Source: an uncultured Prevotellaceae bacterium (lineage in GTDB: Bacteria > Bacteroidota > Bacteroidia > Bacteroidales > Bacteroidaceae). From it: a stretch of DNA of 64,000 nt. Made by a program: the position numbers and the translations under genes. The notes under the pieces are model-generated. The model did not search any database and had not been told where the DNA came from. It saw only the letters and a program-made list of their open reading frames with translations. How positions within the stretch are numbered: the stretch's first letter is position 1; every line of letters starts with the position of its first letter. Where the stretch lies: contig ONSR01000001.1 of the NCBI GenBank assembly GCA_900320565.1, forward strand, positions 1-64,000, given 5' to 3'. Positions 52,497 through 61,842 of the stretch are shown here, piece by piece.

Positions 52497-54242
52497 CTAT
52501 TTTTTAGCCCAAGTGTCCTTCAGACCTACGGTCTTGTTGAAGACGAGGTGCTCCGGAGTGCTCTCGGTATCTACGTTGAAGTAGCCGATTCGCTGGAACT
52601 GGAGGTACGAGAGGGGCTTCATCGTTGCCGCATACTCCTCGATGTAACAGTCTTTGAGAACTGCGAGGCTGTCTGGGTTGATGATTTGCTTCATGGCAGT
52701 CACCGCGTCGCAGTCCTGCGCTTCGCGAATAGCAGCGAGTTCGTCGCGCGGGTTTTCCACCTTCCAAAGCCTGTCGTAGAGCCTGACTTCGGCTTTGACG
52801 GCGTGCTGACAGCTTACCCAATGCAAGGTCTTTCCCTTGATCTTTCGGTCAGCCCCGGGCATTCCGCTGCGCGTTTCGGGGTCATATGTGCACTGGATTT
52901 CCGTAATGTTTCCATCAGCATCCTTGGTGCAACCGGTACACATTATTATATATGCGTTCTTCAGTCGCACTTCTTTTCCGGGAGCGAGGCGCATGAACTT
53001 CTTCTCTGCCTCTTCCTGGAAGTCGTCGCGTTCAATCCATATTTCGCGGCTGAAGGTAACCTCGTGGGTTCCGTCGGCTTCATTCTCGGGATTGTTGATG
53101 GCGGTAAGTTGCTCAGTTTGACCTTCGGGGTAGTTCGTGATGACGACCTTCACGGGGTCGAGGACAGCGCTGACACGGATGGCGCGACTGTTGAGGTCCT
53201 CGCGAACAGCACTCTCCAGGAGCGCCATCTCGTTAAGGGCATCGAAGGTGGTGTAGCCTATCTTCTTGATGAAACCACGGATGCTTTCGGGACTATACCC
53301 GCGACGACGGAAGCCGCAAATGGTCGGCATGCGTGGGTCGTCCCATCCACTCACCAAACCCTCCTTGACGAGAGCCAGCAGATTGCGCTTGCTCATGAGC
53401 GTGTAGCTGAGGTTCAGCTTGTTGAACTCCGTTTGGCGCGGACGGTTGTCCTCAATGTTGTCGGTCTCGCCCTTGTACTCCTTCATCCAAGTTACGAAGA
53501 GGTCATAGAGGGGACGGTGCTCCACGAACTCGAGCGTGCAGAGGCTATGCGTCACACCCTCCAGGTAGTCGCTCTGTCCGTGGGTGAAGTCGTACATCGG
53601 ATAGGCATTCCATTTGTTGCCAGTCCGAATGTGGGGAATGTTCATGACACGATATAAAAGAGGATCCCTGAAGAGCATATTCGGGTGAGCCATATCGATC
53701 TTTGCACGAAGCACGAGTGTTCCGGGAGTTGCTTCGCCGCTGTTCATGAAGCGGAACAGCTTGAGGCTCTCTTCTGCAGGACGGTCTCGGAAAGGACTGT
53801 TGGTGCCGGGCTTCGTCGTTGTACCCTTTTGTTGTGCGATGACTTCAGCGCTCTGCTCGTCCACATAGGCACGTCCCTGCATGATGAGCCACTCGGCAAA
53901 GTCCCAAAGTTCCTGGAAGTAATCGCTCGCATAGTACACATTATTCCACTGGAACCCCAGCCATTTGATGTCGTTCTCGATGCTCTCGATGTATTCCGTA
54001 TCTTCCTTCGTCGGATTTGTATCGTCGAAGCGGAGGTTACATTTGCCGCCATATTGCTCTGCGATACCGAAGTCAAGCGCGATGGCCTTCGCGTGTCCGA
54101 TGTGAAGATAGCCGTTCGGTTCGGGCGGGAAACGCGTCTGAATGCGTCCACCATTCTTGCCTTCCGCCAAATCATTCTCTACCTTCTGTTCTATGAAATT
54201 GAGGCTCTTCTTCTCCTCAACTGTGCCTGTAGTCTCTACCAT
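52497..54242 (-). CDS. glnS: Glutaminyl-tRNA synthetase
   Basis: 581 residues from the ATG at 54242; an upstream in-frame ATG (54311) precedes the promoter and is rejected. Class I synthetase with FPPEPNGYLHIGHAKA (HIGH at 47-50) and the KMSKS-like LMSKRNLLALV. The C-terminal anticodon-binding barrels end in a normal way (VGLKDTWAKK). It charges tRNA-Gln directly. Array J begins 6 bases after its stop, with no stem-loop terminator. Confidence 0.96.
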   Translation of the reverse strand: MVETTGTVEEKKSLNFIEQKVENDLAEGKNGGRIQTRFPPEPNGYLHIGHAKAIALDFGIAEQYGGKCNLRFDDTNPTKEDTEYIESIENDIKWLGFQWNNVYYASDYFQELWDFAEWLIMQGRAYVDEQSAEVIAQQKGTTTKPGTNSPFRDRPAEESLKLFRFMNSGEATPGTLVLRAKIDMAHPNMLFRDPLLYRVMNIPHIRTGNKWNAYPMYDFTHGQSDYLEGVTHSLCTLEFVEHRPLYDLFVTWMKEYKGETDNIEDNRPRQTEFNKLNLSYTLMSKRNLLALVKEGLVSGWDDPRMPTICGFRRRGYSPESIRGFIKKIGYTTFDALNEMALLESAVREDLNSRAIRVSAVLDPVKVVITNYPEGQTEQLTAINNPENEADGTHEVTFSREIWIERDDFQEEAEKKFMRLAPGKEVRLKNAYIIMCTGCTKDADGNITEIQCTYDPETRSGMPGADRKIKGKTLHWVSCQHAVKAEVRLYDRLWKVENPRDELAAIREAQDCDAVTAMKQIINPDSLAVLKDCYIEEYAATMKPLSYLQFQRIGYFNVDTESTPEHLVFNKTVGLKDTWAKK

Positions 54243-54273
54243 AAATGTCGAGTTTAATGTCTTATATAATGTG

Positions 54274-54281
54274 CAAATATA
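54274..54281 (-). promoter_or_regulatory. glnS promoter -7 box
   Basis: TATATTTG on the minus strand, 31 bases before the start codon. Several TTTTG runs lie upstream but none at the ideal spacing. Confidence 0.65.
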
Positions 54282-54448
54282 CGGCAAAATTCCAAAATAC
54301 TCGCAGGACAAAGGGGAAAAATGTACCTTATTATGCCTATATGCATAAAAAGTTAGGCTTTGTTTCTTGCTATTACCGTAAAAAGTATTATCTTTGCAGT
54401 GTCAATGTTGACTAAACAATCTTTTTACCTTAAATAGTTAATACCGAA

Positions 54449-54480
54449 AAAGGCAACCTGTCGCGAGACAAGTTGCCTTT
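54449..54480 (-). terminator. Terminator after the first C10 protease gene
   Basis: AAAGGCAAC (54449-54457) pairs with GTTGCCTTT (54472-54480), with an inner GTC..GAC stem and a T run on either side. Confidence 0.88.
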
Positions 54481-54500
54481 CTTTTTGTGGAGAATCATCC

Positions 54501-57500
54501 CTATCGGAGTATCTTCTTTCCGCCCACAATGTTGATGCCTTTCTGCATCTTGCTGAGTCTTTGACCGGCAAGGTTAACAATCGTCGAGCCTTGTTTGTGG
54601 AAGTCCTTTCCGTCAAGCGTGGTTCGGGGAGAAGTTATGCCGTCAGGATCTACATCGTTGCTTACTGGCACATCCGGCAACACAATGCTTGGCAGACGCA
54701 TATCCGCAGGCAAACGAGTGGTAAAGTAAGCGCTCAGAGCAGACACAGGCGTGTCGTCCGTGACATATTCGAAGGCTGTTCCTTCCTGATTCATGACATA
54801 ACAATCCTTGACAACTGGTGAAAGTGTGTTGCCACGGAACAGATAGTGCTGCGAAGAGACGACCATCTTGTCTGTGCCAGACTTGAAGAATGATGCGTTT
54901 TGCGAACGGAAAACAACAGAATGACCAGCCATATTGGCGTCGCCAGCAATGATGTATGGTGTGCCTCCACGCAGCACAGTTGCAGGAGCGAAGATGAGTT
55001 CTCCATCACCTTGAGCTGCGAATTCGTAAATCCAGAAGTGCTTGAGCGTATCGTCGAGCGAAACGAATTCGTCATCCACGAATATAGAGTCAACCTCGAA
55101 AGGCATTGTGATAGCGTGCCAACCCGTGCCAGCCTCTGTTTCAGGGAACGTATAAGTATAGGACGCACTGTCTGCCTCGAAACTGGTTGGCAGGAAGAAG
55201 GGATTGCCGTCATACAGATTGATGTGTCTGGCGTGATTGCCACTCACCACATTATAAGCGTCGATGTTAGTCGGAAGCGCCATGCTTTCGGTAAAAGCAT
55301 AGATAGCGTTGGGGTTGTCCTCGCATGGTGTAAGACGTGAAATCCTGCTGCCACAATCTGCAAACAAGCCACAAAGGGAAACCCTGTTGACTGAGATTAT
55401 ACTGCGATATGCCAGTCCGGCAACAGAACCGTCATTCTTCCAGTAAATGACACCTTCCTTCATTTCCCACTTATGATCCCAAAGGCCACCATTGGTTAGG
55501 CTTCCTTCCTGATTGCCATACATTGCTTTGACTCGATAATAATTACCCTCAGAAAGGTTATCAAAGTTGAACTCCACATCGGTTGTACCACCAGCAGCTA
55601 TGTCAACGTTATACGTGCGGGTAGAACTACTTGTAGCAGAGTTGCTGCCAACCTTCTGTTTCCACAACTGCAGACGTATGCTTCCGCGAAAGTCTTTGTT
55701 GTCATTGTTCTGGATAGTAGCCTTGCCGATAAGACGTTTGCCACAAGCGACTCCACTGACGAGGTTATGAATGTCAAACGACTTGACGGCAAGATTCGCC
55801 TTCTCTGCTTCCGCCTCCGTTATGACTTCCATCGAGCCTTGCCCCACCAAACCTTCGCCTTTGTCACTAGTGCAGAACCAGAGATTGTAGGTGCCTGTCT
55901 CTTCGGGCTTGAAGAAGAAAGACACTTCTACGGTCTCGCCCTTTCGGACCGCAACCATCGATTTGCTCTTTGTGTAGGTCTTCACCTGAGTCTTGCTGGC
56001 AAAGAAATATATGACCTTGAAATACTCGTCGGCATTGTTACGGAAGACGACCTTCACTTCCTGCTCTTGTCCCACAATGCGTGTACCAGGGAAGATGATG
56101 GTGTCAATGCTGATGTCATAAACCGGATTGACGATACGCATTGTTGGAACGCCTTCCGAATCAACAATGGCTTCGATATACTGGTCGCGCAGGTTATATT
56201 TGGCTTTCCATTTGTCACTCCTTACCGGTTTGCTCGCAGGAGAGAGCTTGTAGGTTCCTTCGGGAAGTTTATTGTTGATGGCAAAGGTCTTGGCATTCGT
56301 GGTATTGTTGGCCATGCTGGAGATGGTCTGCTGACTGCCCACAAGAGACAGACTTCCATCGTCTTCCAGTTTCACGACAGCCGTATTAAAACTGCTTTTA
56401 AGGCCTGTTAGGTTCTCGAACGTAGCTTTGACAGATGTGCCACTGATGCTAATGTCTTTAATATTAAGATATGTGTCTGCCTTGATGTTGTCGGGCAAGC
56501 GAAGATTGAACACACCGCCTTGAGTCATGCTGTATCCGTCGCTGCTGCTACTTGCACCCATACCGCTCGTGTCGTGTGGATTAAGGATGCCAACGAGGAA
56601 CCAACCATTGCTTCCTCCTCCCCAGCCCCAGTTGACGTGGAACAGTTCTTCTCCGTCGAAACCATCGAGCACGAATGCATGTCCACCGCCAGACGAGTGC
56701 CCGCGATAAAGCACAGGATAACCGGCTTCCAGTTCATTATAGAGCATATCGAACCATTCGTCAATGCCATAATTGGCGCGACTCCCCCAAAAGGCACTAT
56801 CGTCGAAACCGAAATAGTTTACAAGAGCATCACGCGACCTGGATGTGTCGGCACCAGAAGTAGCGCCATAGCCCATCTTCAAGGCCTGCCCACAATAGTA
56901 CATCAGGTTGGCTACAGCCGAGTCCTGAGCATTGGCCACATGACCATCTTCCCAAGAATATGTGTCGCACATGTTCTCCCAATCAATAGGAGTGTTGCGC
57001 GGAATATCCTCTGTCGTTACAGTCTTTTCCGTACCATCATCCAGTTTGTATGTTTTGGAGATTTTCGGAATGAGGCCTTTTGTCTTTTCCGGGAACTTGT
57101 AATGGTTGATGACCTGCGCCATTGCAGTCGCAGCACAACCTGTTGCAGGATAAGCAAGAGAGCCGTTGCCTTTGTAGTACTTGGGGCAGGTAATGTTATA
57201 GGGGTTACCTTGATTCCAGCGTGAACTCATTAGCTCGGGGATGCTATGCTTCGTGCCACGAATCTTGTTGCGTTTCTTAAGAAGGGGAGAGTCTGGCTGA
57301 ATATTGTTGTCTATGATGTATTTTATTTCGTCAGCATAGAATTGCAGCCACGAGCGCATGTTTTCGGGGATGTTATCGGGGTCGAACGAGCCTCGCTCCA
57401 CGTATCCGAGGATGGGCTCTGTGCGGTCATCGCCAGACACAATGACATAGCCACCGTCGTTTCCGGCATTGAAAACATAGTAGTAGGCATCATCCGAGGC

Positions 57501-57674
57501 TTGCGCGGCGCCTTTTCTTGTGGATTTAAAGGAAGGCTGAGCTGACTGGATGCTTTTGCCTTTTGCCAGCATGTAGTTCTGTGCAGTGTATAGCGCAACT
57601 CGTTTCCCAACAGGTTCTGCATTGACCATCATGATACAGCAGAATGTCAGGAAAGATAAAGACAACCTTTTCAT
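54501..57674 (-). CDS. Secreted C10-family (streptopain-like) cysteine protease, copy 1
   Basis: 1,057 residues with a signal peptide ending near NAEP. A Spi-type propeptide (ALYTAQNYMLAKG, GNDGGYVIVSGDDRTEPILG) is followed by the C10 catalytic domain with Cys180 (PATGCAATAMAQ), His332 (SGGGHAFVLDGF) and VNWGWGGGSNGW. Downstream are two CARDB-like beta-sandwich modules and a module with GWHAITMPFEVDSIFVDDEF and GGTPYIIAG that is shared with the neighbouring proteases. The end, VNLAGQRLSKMQKGINIVGG, is a T9SS-like sorting tail. It is paralogous to the next gene upstream. It is probably processed and surface-exposed; the targets are unknown. Confidence 0.9.
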   Translation of the reverse strand: MKRLSLSFLTFCCIMMVNAEPVGKRVALYTAQNYMLAKGKSIQSAQPSFKSTRKGAAQASDDAYYYVFNAGNDGGYVIVSGDDRTEPILGYVERGSFDPDNIPENMRSWLQFYADEIKYIIDNNIQPDSPLLKKRNKIRGTKHSIPELMSSRWNQGNPYNITCPKYYKGNGSLAYPATGCAATAMAQVINHYKFPEKTKGLIPKISKTYKLDDGTEKTVTTEDIPRNTPIDWENMCDTYSWEDGHVANAQDSAVANLMYYCGQALKMGYGATSGADTSRSRDALVNYFGFDDSAFWGSRANYGIDEWFDMLYNELEAGYPVLYRGHSSGGGHAFVLDGFDGEELFHVNWGWGGGSNGWFLVGILNPHDTSGMGASSSSDGYSMTQGGVFNLRLPDNIKADTYLNIKDISISGTSVKATFENLTGLKSSFNTAVVKLEDDGSLSLVGSQQTISSMANNTTNAKTFAINNKLPEGTYKLSPASKPVRSDKWKAKYNLRDQYIEAIVDSEGVPTMRIVNPVYDISIDTIIFPGTRIVGQEQEVKVVFRNNADEYFKVIYFFASKTQVKTYTKSKSMVAVRKGETVEVSFFFKPEETGTYNLWFCTSDKGEGLVGQGSMEVITEAEAEKANLAVKSFDIHNLVSGVACGKRLIGKATIQNNDNKDFRGSIRLQLWKQKVGSNSATSSSTRTYNVDIAAGGTTDVEFNFDNLSEGNYYRVKAMYGNQEGSLTNGGLWDHKWEMKEGVIYWKNDGSVAGLAYRSIISVNRVSLCGLFADCGSRISRLTPCEDNPNAIYAFTESMALPTNIDAYNVVSGNHARHINLYDGNPFFLPTSFEADSASYTYTFPETEAGTGWHAITMPFEVDSIFVDDEFVSLDDTLKHFWIYEFAAQGDGELIFAPATVLRGGTPYIIAGDANMAGHSVVFRSQNASFFKSGTDKMVVSSQHYLFRGNTLSPVVKDCYVMNQEGTAFEYVTDDTPVSALSAYFTTRLPADMRLPSIVLPDVPVSNDVDPDGITSPRTTLDGKDFHKQGSTIVNLAGQRLSKMQKGINIVGGKKILR

Positions 57675-57713
57675 TTAAAGATAATTGTTGTTAGTTTTAG
57701 TTCTGAGGAGATA

Positions 57714-57763
57714 CAAACTGCGCTTGGCTACTCCCGAATGGGAACAAGGCCAAGCGCAGTTTG
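57714..57763 (-). terminator. Perfect 15-bp stem between the two C10 genes
   Basis: CAAACTGCGCTTGGC (57714-57728) is the exact reverse complement of GCCAAGCGCAGTTTG (57749-57763). It lies directly after the stop of copy 2. The T run is short, so it may be a terminator or a mRNA-stabilising stem that sets the level of copy 1. Confidence 0.8.
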
Positions 57764-57768
57764 TTAAG

Positions 57769-60700
57769 CTACTTGATTATAATCTTCTTTCCGTTTACAA
57801 TATTGATGCCCTTTTGGGTCTTGTTCAAGAGTTGACCGGCAAGATTATAGATTGTCTGACCCTTTATCAGGGAATTAGAGATGGAATTGATTCCCGTTGG
57901 GTCATCATAGGGACGGAGAATTACTTCCTCCTCTCCCTCTTCTACAGGCAGTTCGAAGTAGCCTCGGAAACCACCTAAGCCAGCCTCTTCGTCGTATATT
58001 GTAATCGAACCGTCGGTGTTCAGGACATAGAAGTTAATCACCTCTGCTCTTGTCACGATTTCTGTGAAGGGGAAGTATGTGCCGTGGAAATAAGCACCGT
58101 TCACGAATATGTATCCAGCGCTGGTGTTGCTTGCGTCAATCTGGATGTCTGTCAAGACGATATCCTCTGTGATGGCGTTGGGGAGATAGATGATGTAGGG
58201 CTGACCAGCTTCGAGTTTATCGGTATTCAGGAAGTCAAGTTCTCCCTGAACGAAGCCAAGGAATGAATATGCTTTGGAGCCTTCTCCAAAGATGGTTTCC
58301 ACGTCACTGATTTCGAAGGGCAGACAGATGGTGTTCCATCCGGCTTCGAATGCACGCTTCAGGGTAATCTGGTCGTATTTGCCTGCAACGATTTCATTAG
58401 TAGCCATCTCGTCGAGGGTTGTCACATGCATTTGCACTACTGGAACGTCGGGCAGGACGATGCTTTCTGGCTGCAATTCTTCAGGCAGATTCGTGGTGAA
58501 GTAAGAAGATTGGGCATTGAGAGTTTTTGTTGTAGTAACATACTCAAAGGCAGTTCCCTCTTCGTTCAGCATGTAACAATCTTTAAGTTTGGGGGCAAAC
58601 GTTGTACCATGGAACTGATAATCTGGCGAAGTGACTACCATCTTGTCAGAACCAGTCTTGAAGAACGGAACGTCGAGCGAGCGGAAGACGATAGAACGTC
58701 CTGCCATCGTGGAGTCAGCTGCAATGATGTACGGTGTGGCTCCTCTCAACACTTTGGCTGGTGCGAAGATTACTTCACCATTATCGCCTTCGGCTGTGAA
58801 CTCGTATATCCAAAAGTGCTTAAGTGTATCGTCGAGCGAGACGTATTCGTCATCCACATAGATAGAGTCCACTTCGAAGGGCATTGTAATGGCGTGCCAT
58901 CCTGTTCCCTTCTCTGTTTCGGGGAAGGTATAGGTGTAGGAAGCGGTGTCGGCATCAAAGGATACTGGAACATAGTATGGTTTGCTGTTTATGAGGCAGA
59001 TGTGGTCGGCGTGTTTGCCTTTCACGACGTTTGTAGTATCCAAATTAGCTGGCGTTTCTTTTCCTTCTCCAAATGCATAAATTACGTTGGGATTGTTCCT
59101 GCTTGGCGTCAAGCGCGAGATCTTTCCTGTGCAATTTGCATAGACGCCACTTGCAGTAGCGGTTGCGAAGGAGATGGTGCTCTTATAGGCCATAGCGGCA
59201 ATGGTGCCATCGTACTTCCAGTAGCAAAGTCCATCTTTCATCATCCAGCCGTGATCCCATACTCCGCCACTAGTCAGGCTACCATCTTGGTTAACATAAT
59301 TGACGGCGACGAAATACTTGTTGTCTGGTGCGAGGTTGTCGAAGGTGAAATCCACAGTGGCTACTTTGCCGGCAAGCACATCGATGTTGTGTGTTTGGCT
59401 TGATCCGCTATATGCCGAACCGCTGCCGCCATACTGTGTCCAAATCTGGAGACGTACGCCGCCGTTGTATGGGACTTTCGCATTATTCCTGATAGAGACT
59501 TTTCCGACCAGTCGGTTGCCATAGGCTATGCTGCTGACCAAATTGGTTACAGTCATGGAACTGACTGAGAGGTTGGCTTTGACAGCTTGTGCTTCCTCGA
59601 TGATTTCCACTGTGCCTTGACCGACCACTCCGCTTCCATTGTTGCTCGTGCAGAACCAGAGGTTGTATGTGCCGGTCTCTTCGGGTTTGAAGAAATAGGA
59701 GACATCTACAGTCTCGCCTTTTCTTACGGCTACAGGAGCGCGATGCTCTGTATAAATCTTGTCTTGTGTTTTGCTTGCGAAGAAGTGAATTTCTCTGAAA
59801 TATTCGTTGCCATTGTTGCGGTAGGTCACTTTCACTTCCTGCTCCTTTCCGACAATGCGAGTGCCTGGGAAGACAATTGTGTCTATGCTGATATCGTTGC
59901 CGTTATTGATATCGACAGGCGTTAACGTAACGTTGCCCTCGCTATCTACAACAGCTTCAATGTAGTGGTTGTATAGGTTGTACTTGGGTCGCCATTCCGT
60001 GTTCCTTGTAGCTTTGCTGGCTGGCGAGAGTTTGTAGGTGCCTTCTGGGAGTTTACCTTTGATGGCAAAAGTCTTGGTTTGCGTAGTGTTGTTAGCCATT
60101 CCAGAGATGGTCTGCTGACTACCAACGAGTGAGTAAGTGCCGTCGTCTTCCATTCTGACAATACCCGTATGGAAACTACCCGAAGCTCCAGTCCTGTTCT
60201 CGAAGGTTGCCTTGATGGAAGTGCCTGTTGTTGTAACGTCTTTTATGAAAAGATATGTGTCGGCACTATTGGTGTCGGGCAGGCGAAGGTTGAAGAGTGC
60301 ATACTGTCCCATGCTGTAACCGTCGCTACTGCTACTTGCACCGATACCGCTGTTATCGCCCGGATTGAGAATTCCGACGAGGAACCAGCCGTTGCTGCCG
60401 CCTCCCCAGCCCCAGTTCACGTGGAAGAGGTTGTCGCCATCGAAGCCGTCGAGCACGAACGCATGTCCGCCGCCAGACGAGAACCCGGCGAAGCAGACGG
60501 GATAGCCCTCCGAAATGTCCTTATAGCACATATCGAACCAATCGTCTATGCTGTAGTCGCTGCGATTGCCTCTGTAGGCACTATTGTCGTAACCGAAATA
60601 CTTGATGAAGACCTCAGCGTTGAAGTTCGCGCCGGAGGATGGACCATAGTGCATGTTTACTGCTTGTCCGCAGTAGTGCATCAGGTTGGCAACGGCCGAG

Positions 60701-61479
60701 TCGTGCACATTGGCTACATGACCATCTTCCCAGGAATATGTGTCGAACATGTTATCCCAGTCAATTGGTGTGTTGCGTGGAATAGCCTTTTGCGTGGTGG
60801 TTTTCTTCGATCCGTCTTTTTCTGACGTATAGGTTATGCTGTAGGCGGGGATAATGGCTTTCGTCTTGTCAGGATACCTGTAGTAGGCCATTGTCTGAGC
60901 CATTGCTGTAGCTGTACAGCCTGTCGCAGGGCCATTTCTCAGTGGAAGAGAGGTCTCCTCATTCTTGTCTTTTTCCAGATAGTAGTCAGGACAGGTGAGG
61001 TTGTATGGCCTTCCCTGGTTCCATCTGGTAGTAAGCAGTTCGGGCACGCTGTGCTTGGTGCCGCGCACTTTGTTGCGTTTCTTGATGCGAGGATCGCCTT
61101 GCTGGATATTGTTCTCCACAATGTACTTGATTTCATCGCTATATCCTTGCAGCCACGAACGCATGTTCTCGGGGATATTCTCAGGGTCGAACGAACCATG
61201 GTCCACGTATCCGAGGATAGGTTCTGTGCGGTCATCACCAGACACAATGACATAGCCACCGTCGTTTCCGGCATTGAAAACGTAGTAGTAGGCATCATCC
61301 GAGGCTTGCGCAGCGCTTTTTCTCGTGGATTTGAAGGAGGGCTGAGCAGACTGGATGGTTTTGCCTTTCGCAAGCATGTAGTTCTGGGCAGTGTAGAGCG
61401 CCGATTGTTTGCCGACTGGTTCTGCCGTCATCATGATGGTGGAACAGAGCATCAGGATGGATAGGGTAAATCTTTTCAT
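57769..61479 (-). CDS. Secreted C10-family cysteine protease, copy 2, with extra C-terminal module
   Basis: 1,236 residues. Signal peptide, propeptide and catalytic domain are as in copy 1 (Cys188 in PATGCTATAMAQ, His339 in SGGGHAFVLDGF). The two proteins are close in the first 350 residues and diverge after. Copy 2 has a second copy of the C-terminal module (GWNTICLPFEISDVETIFGE, GQPYIIYLPN, GGFRGYFELP), giving two where copy 1 has one. It ends YNLAGQLLNKTQKGINIVNG, a T9SS-like tail. Tandem duplication followed by module gain or loss is the simplest history. A good promoter lies just upstream. Confidence 0.9.
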   Translation of the reverse strand: MKRFTLSILMLCSTIMMTAEPVGKQSALYTAQNYMLAKGKTIQSAQPSFKSTRKSAAQASDDAYYYVFNAGNDGGYVIVSGDDRTEPILGYVDHGSFDPENIPENMRSWLQGYSDEIKYIVENNIQQGDPRIKKRNKVRGTKHSVPELLTTRWNQGRPYNLTCPDYYLEKDKNEETSLPLRNGPATGCTATAMAQTMAYYRYPDKTKAIIPAYSITYTSEKDGSKKTTTQKAIPRNTPIDWDNMFDTYSWEDGHVANVHDSAVANLMHYCGQAVNMHYGPSSGANFNAEVFIKYFGYDNSAYRGNRSDYSIDDWFDMCYKDISEGYPVCFAGFSSGGGHAFVLDGFDGDNLFHVNWGWGGGSNGWFLVGILNPGDNSGIGASSSSDGYSMGQYALFNLRLPDTNSADTYLFIKDVTTTGTSIKATFENRTGASGSFHTGIVRMEDDGTYSLVGSQQTISGMANNTTQTKTFAIKGKLPEGTYKLSPASKATRNTEWRPKYNLYNHYIEAVVDSEGNVTLTPVDINNGNDISIDTIVFPGTRIVGKEQEVKVTYRNNGNEYFREIHFFASKTQDKIYTEHRAPVAVRKGETVDVSYFFKPEETGTYNLWFCTSNNGSGVVGQGTVEIIEEAQAVKANLSVSSMTVTNLVSSIAYGNRLVGKVSIRNNAKVPYNGGVRLQIWTQYGGSGSAYSGSSQTHNIDVLAGKVATVDFTFDNLAPDNKYFVAVNYVNQDGSLTSGGVWDHGWMMKDGLCYWKYDGTIAAMAYKSTISFATATASGVYANCTGKISRLTPSRNNPNVIYAFGEGKETPANLDTTNVVKGKHADHICLINSKPYYVPVSFDADTASYTYTFPETEKGTGWHAITMPFEVDSIYVDDEYVSLDDTLKHFWIYEFTAEGDNGEVIFAPAKVLRGATPYIIAADSTMAGRSIVFRSLDVPFFKTGSDKMVVTSPDYQFHGTTFAPKLKDCYMLNEEGTAFEYVTTTKTLNAQSSYFTTNLPEELQPESIVLPDVPVVQMHVTTLDEMATNEIVAGKYDQITLKRAFEAGWNTICLPFEISDVETIFGEGSKAYSFLGFVQGELDFLNTDKLEAGQPYIIYLPNAITEDIVLTDIQIDASNTSAGYIFVNGAYFHGTYFPFTEIVTRAEVINFYVLNTDGSITIYDEEAGLGGFRGYFELPVEEGEEEVILRPYDDPTGINSISNSLIKGQTIYNLAGQLLNKTQKGINIVNGKKIIIK

Positions 61480-61555
61480 GTTTTTATGAATGTTATAAGT
61501 TGTAGTTTTATTCTTGTCGCTTTATAATTGCTCCTATATTATGGCAATTTCGTCA

Positions 61556-61587
61556 CAAAGATAGTTTTTTTGAGGATTCGAACCAAA
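61556..61587 (-). promoter_or_regulatory. Promoter of C10 protease copy 2
   Basis: On the minus strand TTTG (61587-61584), a 20-base spacer and TATCTTTG (61563-61556) match the -33/-7 consensus. The leader to the ATG is about 75 bases. Confidence 0.85.
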
Positions 61588-61714
61588 TAAATTCAAATTT
61601 ATTTGCGATAATGTACCATAAGCGGCAAAGTTATCTTCTCCGAAAGGCTAAAAAAGTGCAATCACAAAACAAGAAAGCCCCCACGCGCCAATAGAATTAT
61701 AATTTATAAGAAGT

Positions 61715-61812
61715 GTTGGCAACATCGACGTGAGGATTTGGCAAAATCCTCGTGTGGATTTGACGAAATCCTCGTGTGGATTTGATGAAATCCTCGTGTG
61801 GATTTGATGAAG
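61715..61812. repeat. 22-bp-period array H (core TCCTCGTGTGGA)
   Basis: Lies in the 363-base gap 61480-61842, which otherwise holds the C10 promoter and AT-rich sequence. Cores start at 61725 (TCGACGTGAGGA), 61747, 61769 and 61791 (each TCCTCGTGTGGA). Spacers are GTTGGCAACA, TTTGGCAAAA, TTTGACGAAA, TTTGATGAAA and TTTGATGAAG. It ends about 30 bases from the menA stop. Confidence 0.88.
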
Positions 61813-61842
61813 TTCACTAGAGGGTTTAGGAACACCCCCTTT

